This document shows, in pieces, positions 1 to 12,812 of a DNA stretch of 64,000 nucleotides. Made by a program: the position numbers and the translations under genes. Every line of letters starts with the position of its first letter. The stretch's first letter is position 1. This stretch comes from Plectrocnemia conspersa. Lineage: Eukaryota; Arthropoda; Insecta; Trichoptera; Polycentropodidae. Below the pieces are notes generated by a model. That model worked only from the letters and a program-made list of their open reading frames with translations, was not told the DNA's origin and searched no databases. The stretch is taken from the NCBI GenBank assembly GCA_009617715.1, contig VTFK01000008.1, positions 310,001 through 374,000 on the forward strand, read 5' to 3'.

Positions 1-99
1 AGTGAAAATAAAACATGTTTTTTGAGCAAAGGCATCTTAGCATATTTAAATTGCAAAGAAATTCATTAAAAATAAAAGCATTAACTCTTTGAGGAGTAT

Positions 100-117
100 C
101 GCCGTACATGTACGGCG
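100..117. repeat. 18-bp perfect palindrome
   Basis: CGCCGTACATGTACGGCG is self-complementary and unusually GC-rich for its surroundings. It follows TTAACTCTTTGAGGAG (81-96), which resembles a piggyBac-type end. Confidence 0.7.
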
Positions 118-1528
118 GTCGATTGTTCAATGTTTTGAGGTAGATAGTTATATATTTACATACATACGTATATAACCGAAGAAATAATAAATAAAAAACA
201 TTTTAATTATATATTATTTTGTGAATTTGAATTAAAAAAAAATACAATTAATGAGTACGAAATAAATGAATATAACAAAATATATTTTATAAAAAATAGT
301 TTTTCTTAAAAGCGTAAAATGATGCTTCATTTAGATAATATTTTTTTCTCGATTAACTACATCGCCGGATTTGAACCATCAGAGCAACTGCATCATAGTT
401 GCAGTCCGTCGCTAATTTTCACGTCATACGAAACGATTACTCATCCGAGTATAGCCTTCGACTCAACAATGGAGCGACTGTTTTAACTGAGTAAAGTGAT
501 ATTACGACCAAAGAGAAATTTAAAAAAAAATTCGCATGCGACAAACCGACATGTGTGTCTGTGTGTATGTACATACATAATGTATGTCAGAATGCGAAAT
601 ATTCCAATATGACGATAATACAATACATATCGCGTTTCCTGACTCATTGAGGCGTTTCGAGTTTATCATACGAACTTATGTCCATACGTACATATAGGAT
701 GAACCGAAACATATGCTCTTAAGACAAGATAAAAAAAATAAAATAAAAATAATAACTTTTTTATATTACAAATAAGATATCATCGTATATAATAGAAATA
801 AAATAAATTGTGGTTATTTGTAACCAGTTTAACACAAAGCACACAATTTTTTTATATCATTCCTAATTATATCAATTTGAGTAATTTACAGATTGATATT
901 CTAGTGGTAGATATTCATATTTTATATTACATATATAAAAAATACAAATAAATGTCTGAATATCTCAAAACTATTCTTGCCCAGTATTTATAATATACAG
1001 TTGGCTACAATAAATATCAAACTAAGAAGCTTATTTTAACATACAATAATCGATTCTATTTGATTGGCAATTGGCATAAATCAAGAGCCGCAACTAGTCT
1101 TTATAGATTGGTGTAATGGTTCTCAATTTAGCATAATATGTGGGATCAAATCAGTATTCCTATTAATTATATAATATGATACATTACAAGTGATTCGAGA
1201 CAATAGATTGATATGATTTTATTAAAAATACACGAGCTTATCATAACATACTTTAATTGATTTTTTAAATGGTGAATTCTCTCATAGTGATATCCGGTCC
1301 TTGTAAATAGTTGATACGATAAGTAACACAGCAAATATAATACTAAAAGAAATAGTGTCATATCGACATATGAATCACTCGACATGTTAGGAATCGCTAT
1401 CGCAGTTTTATTACCCTAGCTTAATAGCTAACAATTAAAAATACTGATAAAGACCGACTCAAATACATACCTAATAAAGATATGTATTTTATTTTAATTT
1501 TATAAATCGATGTTAAGAACATAGCAGC

Positions 1529-1872
1529 TTAACCCTAATGAGGCCAGACCTATTTAGATGGTATGCTCTAAAAGTGCACACCATCTAAATATTTTTAAAA
1601 CATTTTTTAATGTGAACTATTATGGATTGTTAGATGGAAATAAAACTAATTTTATACAATTAAGAATACTAAAAGAGATATAAATAAAATATTTTCAACA
1701 CATTTTTTATTTGCAAAATATGCAGAGAAATGCTTTTTCACTTATGGGAGCTCACAAACTTAGTGCATTTCGCTACCTGCTTTTGTTCACTCGAGTCTTA
1801 CAAATCTGACACGTGACATTTCGCATATACATGGAGGGCCGATAAATCGCCCTCTAGTACTTAATGGGTTAA
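1529..1872. mobile_element. possible piggyBac-type MITE
   Basis: The segment begins TTAACCCTAATGAGG and ends CTTAATGGGTTAA, so TTAA sites and CCC lie at both ends in inverted arrangement. The inverted similarity beyond that is weak. A small perfect stem (ATTTAGATGGT and its complement) lies near the left end. Non-coding. Confidence 0.35.
1637..1720 (+). repeat. direct repeat flanking SINE copy A, left copy
   Basis: GGAAATAAAACTAATTTTAT ... AAGAATACTAAAA ... CATTTTTTATTTGCAAAA recurs at 2325-2411 with substitutions and a small insertion. Confidence 0.6.
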
Positions 1873-1984
1873 TACATTTGAACTTGATTTTATTATTTGC
1901 TACAGGCTTTCAAAAAGTAATTGATATATTAATAAAAAATAATTTGTTTTATGAAACGACTGTTATTAAGTAATTAGCACGTGT

Positions 1985-2285
1985 AGCGCTTATAATCATC
2001 ACATCAGTGGTATAAGTAAGTGATTAATACTTGAAAGACCTAAGTTCGAATCTCATATGGACTCTAGTATTTTTGAATTTTTATCGTGCCTGGGAGATCA
2101 GAATTAGTGAATTAAATATTTCCTTCAATTAACTAATTTTAATAAAATCCAGCTAGGTTGTGTCATAGTGAGATATATTTATTGTAAGTTGTAATAATGA
2201 ATAATATGATTCCAGTCTAGTGTCTCACTACTTACTAAGTAGTCGTTGATTGAGTATATGCCGTTGTAATGTATTAAATCGTAAA
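1985..2285 (+). repeat. tRNA-derived SINE, family 1, copy A
   Basis: The head resembles a tRNA promoter: A-box-like AGTGGTATAAGTAAG (about 2006-2020) and B-box-like AAGTTCGAATCTC (2042-2054). The body and the tail (GTCTCACTACTT, then TAGTAGTCGTTGATTGAG) match, in reverse complement, the repeats at 9030-9315 and 21590-21965. Directly repeated A+T-rich DNA flanks it (1637-1720 and 2325-2411). Confidence 0.7.
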
Positions 2286-2324
2286 AATGCAAAATATAAA
2301 TATTTTTTAGAATATTTTATTAAA

Positions 2325-2411
2325 TCGAAATAAAACTCATTTTATATAATTTAGAATACTAAAATATTTTCAAGTCATTTTTTATTTACTTTATTATTGT
2401 ATTTGCAAAAA
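2325..2411 (+). repeat. direct repeat flanking SINE copy A, right copy
   Basis: This is homologous to 1637-1720. The pair is too diverged to be a target duplication and suggests a small segmental duplication or a repeat family. Confidence 0.6.
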
Positions 2412-3239
2412 TGAGAATTTAGTGTATAAATCTAGATACAATTTATGCTATTGATATCTGTGTAGCAGAAAATTGTAATTCAGTTTAATAACAGCAAAAC
2501 AATGATAAAAATTGCATATGTTACATATAAATAGTATTATTTTGTAACGTAATAACTTTTTAATTTAAAAAAAATAATATTAATAAAATTTTATTGTGGA
2601 GTAAAAATTTAAAAAATATTTAAATGAGTGAAAAATTTAGTTTGTTACAATAATTTATCTATATGCATTACATTTTTAGACACTATGTAAATGTAGAGCC
2701 CAAAACTCAACTTTAAATGATTAAAAAAAAATAATATGCATATAGTATTTTTTACTAATTCATAAAAATGTAATAAAAATACTATTTTTAGTAATTTTGA
2801 CAAGAAAAAAAAAATTTTAATATTATAGATTTAAAAAATTATAGTAATTCTACATCATAAGAATTAAGGATATATTCGTCAGTAGTATTCTTTTGAAATT
2901 TTTATTACTCATTTAGAGGTATGTCTATATTGTTTTTGAGTGATTAGCTGGCTCATTGATCGTCAACTTTCATGATAAAAATATTTATAAAAATTATAAT
3001 GCCACATCGTCCACATTTTAGTTTGAGTAAAAATGCGATATTATTGTGTATTTGTCAATTAGGTTATCTACAAAATGTTGTAATAGATACAATAAATCAG
3101 TTTGAGGGTAAAATTAGCTACCCTTGGTAAAAATAGACGTAAAACAATGGCATGTATAATATATTACCCGTGAGAATTTTTTAAACATTTGTTAAATACA
3201 TAAATATAGACAACTCTTATACCTGGCTTAGGGAAAACA

Positions 3240-3545
3240 TTGTATGAACTTGTATATTTACAAAAAAAAGCGTTATTTATCGAAGAAATGCGTATGAAAC
3301 GCATTGCTTCTGTCGATAAAGTTTTTGAGGCAATCGACACAAGAGCTGGAGTTTTTAAGTTGAGGAAGAGTGAAGCTCTTTGATGAGAGTAAAATACATT
3401 TAAACGGGTGCACTATATTCGTCACCAAGGTGGCGAAAGATACAGCAAAAAATGTGTGAAATCGATAGAGCCAAATGTGGGTGCTTCTTATATTCCGGAA
3501 TGGAAGGTATCAATTTTATTAACGAAATAGTGAAGGCGGTGAATT
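3240..3545 (+). pseudogene. unidentified coding-like repeat fragment
   Basis: Plus-strand frames give YELVYLQKKALFIEEMRMKR, then IASVDKVFEAIDTRAGVFKL, and after a break YIPEW or, in another frame, GCFLYSGMEGINFINEIVKA. The last block is shared with the minus-strand open frame at 56193-56387. Repetition within one window suggests a mobile element or a processed multi-copy gene. I do not recognise the family. Confidence 0.4.
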
Positions 3546-3602
3546 ATAAAACTCTTTTTTATTTTTATGGAAATTTTTTTTGTACAGTTATTTAGGTAAA
3601 AA

Positions 3603-3696
3603 AAATGTAAAAATATCAAGATAAACATAATAAAAATATAATTTTATGTTTATAAAATTATATTTTTATTATGTTTATCTTGATATTTTTACATTT
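3603..3696. repeat. perfect 45-bp inverted repeat with 4-bp loop
   Basis: The arms at 3603-3647 and 3652-3696 are exact reverse complements around GTTT. A transcript would form a near-continuous hairpin. It lies just after the coding-like repeat at 3240-3545. Confidence 0.85.
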
Positions 3697-6600
3697 AAAA
3701 AAAAGCAAAAGCACAATGCGTCTAATCAACTGTAAAAAATATGAAAAACAACTCAATGGTTTTAAAAATGCATTGCTTATATTTTCTGCATACTGATTAT
3801 TGAAGCAGCTTAAAATAGAAAACTAAATCGTATAATTATGTACATAGACTGTAATACTCGGTTCTGAGAAGCGCAACACGTTCAACTTTCAGTTTCCTCC
3901 TTTCTTTCATTCACAAGCGAGAGTGAATCTGCACGTGTTTGCTCAATCTCTCTGATTCGCAAATATGATCATTTTTTTTTTGTTCGCTCAGGTCGTGTCT
4001 GCGATTTTTGTGGAGATTCATAAACAAACATCCATCCCGCGTCACGTAAGGTCATACAACCGTCGATCTCGGGTATAGAAAGAGTTGGAATCTAGCGGTC
4101 GAAACGCATAGGCGTCAGGACGAGTTTGCACTTCGGATATGGCACTCTGAAGGTTGACGAGATCATGAGTTGCATCGGTGCACACTAAAACTTCTAAGCG
4201 CACCTATGAAAGATATACTAAAAAGTAGGACGCAGTCGTATCTCCGCAATGCACGCAATTTCACAGTGACCTTAGCACCGAAACGACAGAAGACGTTTCT
4301 CAACTGCAAGAGAACGTTTGCAGAACGATGACAGAAGAGAGGAGGAGGAGGAGGAGGCAATGTGCGACGGTCATGTAACGTTAGAAGCATTGTACGAAAT
4401 TTCCATAAAAAAGTGATGGTGAACCCTTTGGTATAGAGCTTCACGAGAAGCGCCTTATCTGGTGTCGATTGTTTACACAAACGTGTAATTACTTCAAGAT
4501 GTTTTGGAGTGACGAGTTAAATGACGATAATTATGAGAGAGTATCGTTTTCAAGATTGAGCTACAGGTTGTTTCGTAAGTCTCAAGACTTTTATTTTATA
4601 TGAGTCTATGGAACATCTACTATTTTATAATCAAGTGTACGACAAAACAACATCAATCGACCACAATCAACAAGTAGCATTTAAAAAAAACCGTTCACTT
4701 TAAGAAATAGTTGAGATATTTAGTTAATAAATCACTCAAAAGCTCATTTTTAAATATTTAAGAAAAAATGCTATTTAATTTAACGAATATCTCCAAGGAA
4801 ATTTGGCCGCGTAGCGCGTCAATAAATTGGCGTTTTACAAAATTTATATATGTATATTTATTTAATTTAAGTTTCATATTCAATATTTATGAAGACTATA
4901 ATATTTTGCAACCCACGTGGTTTTAATCACCATTTTTTATTATTAATTTTTTATACATTTAAATGCTAATAAAATGGCACAAAAAACATGGAAATAGTCG
5001 CTACGCGATTTAATTATTCATGTAATTTATTTAAAATAAAATATAACAAAAATCCAGCAAATGCTATAGACATCATTATAATAATAGTCATGCTAAATAA
5101 TTTTTTAACCCTTCATTTTCTATGATGTACACCAAGTGTACATGTCATATTATTAATGTTATATTTAAAAATACATTTAAATCATAAATTCCAGCAAAAA
5201 ATCCGGTTTTTAATAAAACAATACAGAATACGTAGATGATATTAGCGTACATAGATTTGTATTCCTTATAATATAACCTGTTAAAATATATTGGCTGTTC
5301 AAAATGTATTATTTATTTTCAAATATTATATACATATAACCTCAAGTTTAAAAATAAAATAAAATTTCGGTTACGTCTCAAACGCCGGTTCAACTAAAAA
5401 AGGACCAAAACAATAATAGAAACGACGTCAGAAAATATGGATATATTGGTATGATAAATATTTAAAATAGTAAGAATCAAATGAAGAACATTTAAACAGA
5501 ATTTTAATCAATAGGAGAGCGCAAAAATAAATCACTTCTCAGAAGTTAAAAATTTACGTCAAAAGCAATAAAATCGTGTCGGCGACGTCGCAGTGGGAAC
5601 GCTTGGCAACGAGCGTTCATTAATATATCAAGGATATAAAGCAAGTGGTTGATAGCACGTGCATTAATATATCTCGGGAGCAGACATTTAAGGAGTATGT
5701 ACATATACAAAATAATCATTTACTCGTTTCAGCACTTATTTTTGTGTTTTAATAATTTTAAGTCACTAATTTGTACATGTACATCAAGTGTACATCACCG
5801 GAGGGCAAAGATTTTTTGCAGCGAAAGCGGAAAAATCCACAGAAAAGAGCTTCTAAAAATAGTAACTAATCTAAAAATAGATCATCTGCGAGGAAAACTT
5901 GCGTATTATGATTAGGTAGAAAGCGATAAGCGAAAAAAAAATAGTTGTGTGGTATTTAAAAAATAAATACAAATTCTCATGATAAGACCGAATGTATCGT
6001 TCAATTGTTATTTTTTTTCCGTAAAATAATTAGATCGCTACGCTGCCTACTTTTTTTTAGTATAGAAGATCCTAAGGTTGTCGGTTTCGGTTTATTTGAA
6101 AAGAGGGGACCAGATAATTATAATTTCATTACTGATTAAAATCTAATAGCGTCATAGTGCGCGTTGAATGTTAATATAATATCCGTAGATTGAGAAGCTG
6201 GTGAAGGCGCTGACTCTGACGCAATATGTTTCAATAGCAAACTGACATAATGCATATATACCCATTTTATGGTGCAATCGTGACTTTTCTAGAATAAAGA
6301 TTATGAAGCAAAAAACTTAAAAATCGAAAATGACTTCACGAGATTTATTAGTAGTTGGACGAGTTTCGCAGATTTGTTTCCACCATGGGGAACATGTGGT
6401 GCGAACGGACATGAACCGCGCGCGAAATCCACACAGCTGTTTAACCATATTCTAATGTTATAGATATTTTATTATTATATAATACATATATAGCGAATGT
6501 GTGAGCTTACTTACATATGCACACTTCTATGGTGTAACTTGGCGTTATTCGCAATAATTAGCCGAGTACATCCGTTTTTGCGGTAACGTTTCACATACGA

Positions 6601-8389
6601 CTAATCTAGAACGCAGAAGATACGCAATCGTTGTGGGATAAAATCTTGCTTACGCACAGAGGAAGTGTTTAATGAGTTTTCAAGACTTTTTTTCGGACTA
6701 TCGAAATTTCGATCAAGTTCCAGCTAGATTTTTGATGACATTTTAATCGATTGCAGAAGAACTGACTTTATACTATTAATAACTGGTGAGCGAATCGGGC
6801 TTTGGACAGAAACTTTGAAAACATCTGGTTCGCTAGGAAACGCAACCGCAGTGTCGATTATCGCCGAGTTGAAATTTATACATTGTTTTACGCACGTTTC
6901 CGGTACATATTTTTTCTATATTTTTGAAAAAGTATAGCGAACGTTAAACATGGCCTTATGACCCTTGAGCTTTCCGAGACCTTTGGTCTTGGCAACAAAG
7001 TCGGCTTCCTGCGCCCAGTGCCGTGAATTTCATAAGCACACGCGTGTATGTATTCATGATATGCTTTTTTTTTAACATCGTCAAACACAATTTGTACTCC
7101 TTTTAGAGGTCTGGAGAACAGGATCCAGCGCCCGAGGCCGACAGCTCAAACAACCTCGTGTTTGTTTAGGATGAACTCGGACTTTTTAAAAAACCATCGA
7201 AAGGCTGAAGCATTGTCGGGTCCTGGGCGAATTTTTGTCAAAAGAACTGGTTTGACCCCGGCAATCTTGAAAACACCCTCCCTAAGCCAACCCCTCTCTT
7301 AGGTCCTCTTTAGAAATCGCAAAAACCCTCGTTTTTTAGAAATAAATAAATGCTTCTAAAACGTGTTTAGGAGTTTAAGATCGAACTTTGGTACAAAACG
7401 TGGGCGTTAACAGCAAGCACGTGGTCCATATATTTTATAAATAAAATGAAACAAAGATTAATACTAATGCATATTAAAATAGTAACAGAATAGTAACGCG
7501 CCGCTTAGGTGGTTACAAAAGGCGGGAAGGCAAAACGGTTCAAAGTTCGATTCGTGTACGTACCTAAGTTGGATTTTCTGCATAGTTCTTGTTGTCGGTC
7601 GTTTTTGTGCGTTTACTTTTTTCTTCAAATGTGAAATTGAAATTAAAAAAATAAATTGAAAAAAACTTAGTAACACCGAGCGACCGCACACTCTCAGATT
7701 CGAATCGAGACTGAAACAACTCAACATTTGGACTCGGCGATAGGCTGTAAAGTCAGAGGTTAGCAACCATGCGCGTGCGAGTTTTCGAAAAAATAAATTA
7801 TGCAACACTTTTTTTGTCTACTACTATATGTTGATGTAAAATTGACTATAAAATGATAATAAATATCTAACAACAGAAATAATTATGAACAAATATGTAT
7901 CATTTCTACGTGTATACTAACAAATTTAAACAAATGTCTATAAATTAACTCACTATTCAAGGAGTTAAAAGACCACCGACTGTCGATCAGATGCAGTTAA
8001 GAAGGCACCTGAATCCTAAGAGTTCAACCCGATCATTAAGACGACCTGGAGACTACGTGACGCAGTACTACAGCGAGATTTATTAACACGTCTAATTTTT
8101 ATTTAAAAATAATTTACAATTGAAAAATTTTTTTACTTATGAAATTAAACGTACAAATTACAAGGAACCACATAATAATTTTGTTTAATCTGTTTATCAG
8201 CGAAAAAAAATATTAAACGAATTGCCTATAGGAAATTCTGCTGCCAATTAATTTTTTATTGTTAAAGTTGTTCTAAAGCATAATCATATTATAGTTAAAA
8301 GCAAAAAAAAATTAAATAGTTTGTCACTAAACATAAAAAATTTAGAACCACTAGCATTTTTTTATAGATTTTTATTAAATCTTAAGTAA

Positions 8390-8685
8390 GTTCAATGCGT
8401 TACAACGGGCAAATCTGTATCAACTGAGTAAGTCAATCAGACATAATATATACCTGCAAGTAAATATTAACCACCAGACTGAAAGTCTGAGAATCGGTGA
8501 CATCTATATTATTAATTATTATGTGCTATATAATTTATAATCCATAGACGTTACTGCAGTTGGGGCCGTTTTTTTTTTAATAATTGCGCATTTTTATATA
8601 TAAAAATCGAGTGCTGTCGCCGAGGTTCGAACCCGCAACCTCAGAGTTACTAGTCTGAGACGTTACGGACTCATGTAACAATGAT
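8390..8685 (-). repeat. tRNA-derived SINE, family 2, copy A
   Basis: The minus-strand head contains B box GGTTCGAACC, within a tRNA-like block at about 8620-8680. It is followed leftward by the body CACCGATTCTCAGACTTTC (minus-strand reading) and a tail with GTTGTAACGCATTG. It is closely similar along its length to 24835-25150. Confidence 0.75.
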
Positions 8686-9029
8686 TATTCATATGTACGT
8701 TATATTTTTAATGAAAACTATTTTTATGAAAAATTAAAAAAAAACTATTTAAAAAAAAAAAAATTAAATTAATTAATTTAATATTTATGAAATATTTTTT
8801 ATTGAATTATTTTTTTATTTATGTTCGGCGAATTTTCTGCTTATATTTTATTCTTGTGCACTTAACACACTGTTTTTTTGTTTGGACTATAATTAGTATG
8901 TATATATAATAATTATTGTATTTTCTCTAAAATTGCCCTTTTTTAACAAAAATATTACAAATATATTTTAATAAATTTATTATTTTTTAAACAAAATTTG
9001 GATTAAACTATTAATTTTTTTGAGCATTG

Positions 9030-9315
9030 ACAACGAAGTAAACACAATCAACACTCATAAGTAATGAGACACTAAACTGAAAGCAATGATATTTATTTTA
9101 AAAATTAAAGCAATTATACATAAGATAATAATTATAAGCCATTATTAGTTTATAGGCAGTATATGTTACTATGCGCGATTTAGTTAAATTTTATTTGAAT
9201 TATTCATTTGTGAGCTTAGGAAAATTTGGGAAAACTTAATATGTGATGATCAATCCGAATTTAAATTATATAGTAATCAATTATTCGATTTCTCAGATAC
9301 GGTAAAAGTGCTAGA
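9030..9315 (-). repeat. SINE family 1, copy B (5'-truncated)
   Basis: The minus-strand copy shares the GTGATGATCAAT core and the tail block with the copy at 21590-21965. The tRNA-like head is missing or unrecognisable. Confidence 0.6.
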
Positions 9316-9398
9316 ATTTGTAATATAAAATATTAGCGTTTCAGGTACTATAAATTAATTTTTATCACTGTTCTACAGTACCTGTACAGGAATTATTG

Positions 9399-9438
9399 AA
9401 TTTAGCATAATAACATGTACAGGTTATTATGCTAAATT
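9399..9438. repeat. perfect 16-bp hairpin
   Basis: The arms AATTTAGCATAATAAC and complement flank an 8-nt loop. Confidence 0.75.
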
Positions 9439-11419
9439 AATTAAATTAAAAACTATTATTTTTAACATATTGCACACAGAGAGCAATCGGAATCGGTCCG
9501 ATATTTATGGGTTTATCCAGTGTCTAATATTTATTTTTTTCCAGTTCTTGGCCAAAACCATTTACCTGGGTATCTATTAATTTGTTCTTACTTTTATTTA
9601 TTTAATTTTTAGGGCAAAAAAAAAAAAAAAAAAAAAACTTTTTGTTTTTTATTAAATTAGCTAGTACTTTTTTTTTTTAAATATTTATGTTATCTATTAA
9701 GGTTTTTAACTAATGGGTTAGTATGATTTTTATTTTTGTCTTAAACTTATGGGTTTAGGTTGGCCTGATTTCAAACATATTTTTTAAAACAGGTTTCTAT
9801 ACGAATGTTGGCAAAGTTGTAAGGATAGTGTGCGCCGTAGTAGGAAGTACGGAAAATACTAATATATATGTATTCTTTTACTATTTTTTAACTTGTAAAG
9901 TATATAATAAAGTATACATACAGTTTTTTTATTTGTAGTACTCGAATATTGAACACGAATTACAGTTGCGAAAATACATTTCAATATATCAGTAATTTTG
10001 TATTAATAGAGGCAAACTAAAATAAATTCGATTCGATACTTTGATATAATTAAAACGTCTAAAACATCACTCAATCGTCAAAATAATCAAGTTGAAAGCA
10101 TACGCACGTCAAAATATGGTTATCGCAAAACGATTATCAACATATTATTAAATAGCCTATGAAGTGGCTCGCCTACAAGTAATGCACGTATAGTACATAA
10201 GAATCGCGATAAGAGCACGTTTTAAAAAAGGTTGAGCGCCACTAGTCGCTCACGGTTTATTTGCCTACAATCAGAGCCAGAAAAATTATTGTTAGACGTG
10301 GGGAAAAACCATAGCGGAAAACGACACACATTTATAGAGAATAAACATAAAAGTGAAATTTGTCGTTGGATGCAATTGGGGGTCAAGACACGGCTTCATC
10401 TAAAACTTAAAATTAATAAAATTGATAATAAAAATAGTTTAACATCGCTATCGAATTTTAATATAATGAGCCGTTAACGCCCCCATAATTAAATCGACTT
10501 ATAAGCGCGATTATATTATTTAAGTTTCAAAAAAAAATCATTCAGGAGCAAAATCTTCCATGAAAAAGTGCTTTCTTCAAACGTCTTCAATAAACGATTT
10601 GAAATATTCGTTAGAAGTGAAACTGGCGATTGTGCGAGTGAGTGTGTGTGAGTGCGAGAGGGACAAGGATACGAAAGTGTGTCACATGATTGTGCTATTG
10701 TAATGTGTGTGTATACATTAAGAGCGTTTTATGGTAAAACGACGGAAGACAATTGAAAAATACATAGATGTCATAGAACGTGTGCGGAGAATGCTACGGC
10801 TCCAGGCTCCAAGCGCTAAATTATAAAGAGACGAAGGATGTACGATACTGTGACAAGCGATGGTACGAATGAGGATGTGGCATATCCTTAAAAAAAATTT
10901 TGCAACTGAATACCAAGAAAAATGTATTCTTACTCAGTTATTATAAAAACTTATATCAATTATAACGCTTATTACATCTAATATAAATTTGTCCCTTAAC
11001 AACGGTTTAGAATATGTTAGCATTTTTAAATGTTGCTATAGACGTAGTGTTTAAATATTTAGACATTTTAAAATTTATTTGCATCTTCAATTTTTTTTCA
11101 ATCAAAGACCCCGTGAGTCAGGTAGATTTCTATGTGTAAAGGTATTTAAAAAAAATAGTATTATTATAATTATATCTTTTTAGTTAATAAATATATATGA
11201 TTCCATATTTTTACAAATATTTTAAGCTGTCATGAATTTTTCAATATTTTTATAGTAGCCATTTTGAGACAAGATGGCGGATCAGACTGGTTAACGAGCT
11301 GGTTATCTGAGATATTGACAAAAGTTTAGATAAAATGACGTTTTTTTAATTAATTTTTATTTGTCAACAAATTAAGCTTCTTATTTTTTTTCTAGCATTT
11401 TGAAACATTACGGTTTATA

Positions 11420-11688
11420 CAGTGGCGTAGCTATGGTGGGGCGAGGGGGGCGGGCCGCCCCGGGCGGCACTTGCTTGGGGGCGGCATATTTGCGATGGGA
11501 TCGTCTAGTGTGGTACTTAACCCTAAATGCATTAAAATATATATCCACGAATAGCAAGAGCTTAATAATAACCAATTAATTATTTTAAGAAATGCTGATT
11601 TTATGACCATGCAAAAAATGTATAGTGGGGGCGGCGGCGGCAATTTTAAGGATCGCCCCGGGCACCACATACCCTAGCTACACCACTG
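11420..11688. mobile_element. hAT-type MITE
   Basis: The element is 269 bp with inverted ends CAGTGGCGTAGCTATGG at the left and CAGTGGTGTAGCTAGGG read inward at the right. It is flanked by a perfect 8-bp duplication GGTTTATA (11412-11419 and 11689-11696). The subterminal parts are unusually GC-rich (GGGCGG and GCCCCGGG tracts) while the middle is A+T-rich. No coding capacity; the minus-strand open frame at 11431-11670 is an artefact of it. Confidence 0.9.
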
Positions 11689-12063
11689 GGTTTATAGTTT
11701 GTGTCCTGTCCAGGCCTGCCGAGAGGGGGAGGTACAAATTACCGGGGCCCGACTGACCTCAAATAATGAATCTGAACTAAAAACTACAGTTGTTTGAGAT
11801 GTATCTCTATACTGATGAATTTCAGATATAAATTCCTTTAGCCATTTTTTATCATATTAAACAAGAAATAAAAGGAGCGGAACATTGCCTTCAAAAGCAC
11901 CCACTCTCTAGTAGTACTTTCACAATAAACATTATTATTCAAAGGGACAGATTGACGCTTTTTCTGTTAAATTTGTTTGCAAATTATTTTGCTTTTTAAA
12001 CGTTTAAAAAAATATTAGACATGAGAGGAAATATTCAACGAATGTAAATTAGTAGCGGTAAAT

Positions 12064-12101
12064 TTAGGTATTCGATCTGAAAATTCAGATCGAATACCTA
12101 A
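12064..12101. repeat. perfect 18-bp hairpin
   Basis: The arms TTAGGTATTCGATCTGAA (12064-12081) and the exact complement (12084-12101) flank AA. Confidence 0.8.
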
Positions 12102-12588
12102 GGAAGAAGCAAAGAAATAACGAAAAATCAACAACAGAACCAACTGAATTATACAAAATTAATGTTATATTATCGTTAATTTAACAACTGGATTTAATGC
12201 AGCAAAATAAATAAATAATGCGTTAAGTTTCATGTGGTTATTCCTAAAAAAAATCAAGAAAAAAACAGTCTCGAATCAATCCCGAAAATATTTTTTAAAA
12301 TATGCCATTTCAGTAAAATCATATCGGAATACAATTTCACTGGTAAATATATATTTTTACCAATGAAAACATAAATTATCTGGCAGGTGCTAGTAAAATG
12401 ATATGATTTCAACTTTTCTCTATGTAGTAATATATATATGTATTTACATAATCATTATTATTTATTTACATCCGATGTGTGAATGTGTATTTTTTCCAAA
12501 TACATTTTCACCAATTTCTACCAGCGAAAATATAATTTAATTAATAGGCGCTAATATGCTGCTCTAAAATATATATGAAGCTCAAATT

Positions 12589-12628
12589 GACAGTTGCGAA
12601 ACGTCTATTTGCTGTTCAAACCCAAACC
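12589..12628. repeat. solo arm of the 31.8-kb MITE family
   Basis: The sequence ACAGTTGCGAAACGTCTATT followed by TGCTGTTCAAACCCAAACC matches the reverse complement of the right arm at 31929-31965 with few differences. Confidence 0.6.
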
Positions 12629-12657
12629 GCAATTTTTTTTTTTTTAATACATATAAG

Positions 12658-12812
12658 AGCTGCATTAGCTACGACTTAGCTCGATTTTGATTAATCACCA
12701 CGATATTCATCCGTAAGATTAGGTTATCTAGATAAACCTAATCTGTGATGATCGGTCGGAATTATAATTATATATTGATCACTAATTCCGATCTCCCAGA
12801 CACGATAGAAAT
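12658..12812 (-). repeat. SINE family 1, copy C (partial)
   Basis: This minus-strand partial copy carries the shared blocks CACGATATTCATCCGTAAG and AACCTAATCTGTGATGATC (plus-strand reading). The 3' tail is absent. Confidence 0.62.

Larger units (their letters stand above)
2412..8389. other. A+T-rich non-coding stretch with repeat fragments
   Basis: Apart from the coding-like fragment (3240-3545) and the perfect inverted repeat (3603-3696), I see no gene. There is a GGA-triplet run near 4340-4357, and open frames at 4163-4480, 5649-5915 and 7464-7808 that show no family or splice support. Confidence 0.45.

Noticed and set aside
4163..4480. 105-codon minus-strand open frame
   Set aside because: Contains a proline run made by the GGA-triplet tract; no recognisable domain; position is inside repeat-rich DNA.
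10232..10477. 81-codon plus-strand frame
   Set aside because: No domain, no splice or promoter support, and low-complexity Lys/Asn-rich C-terminus.
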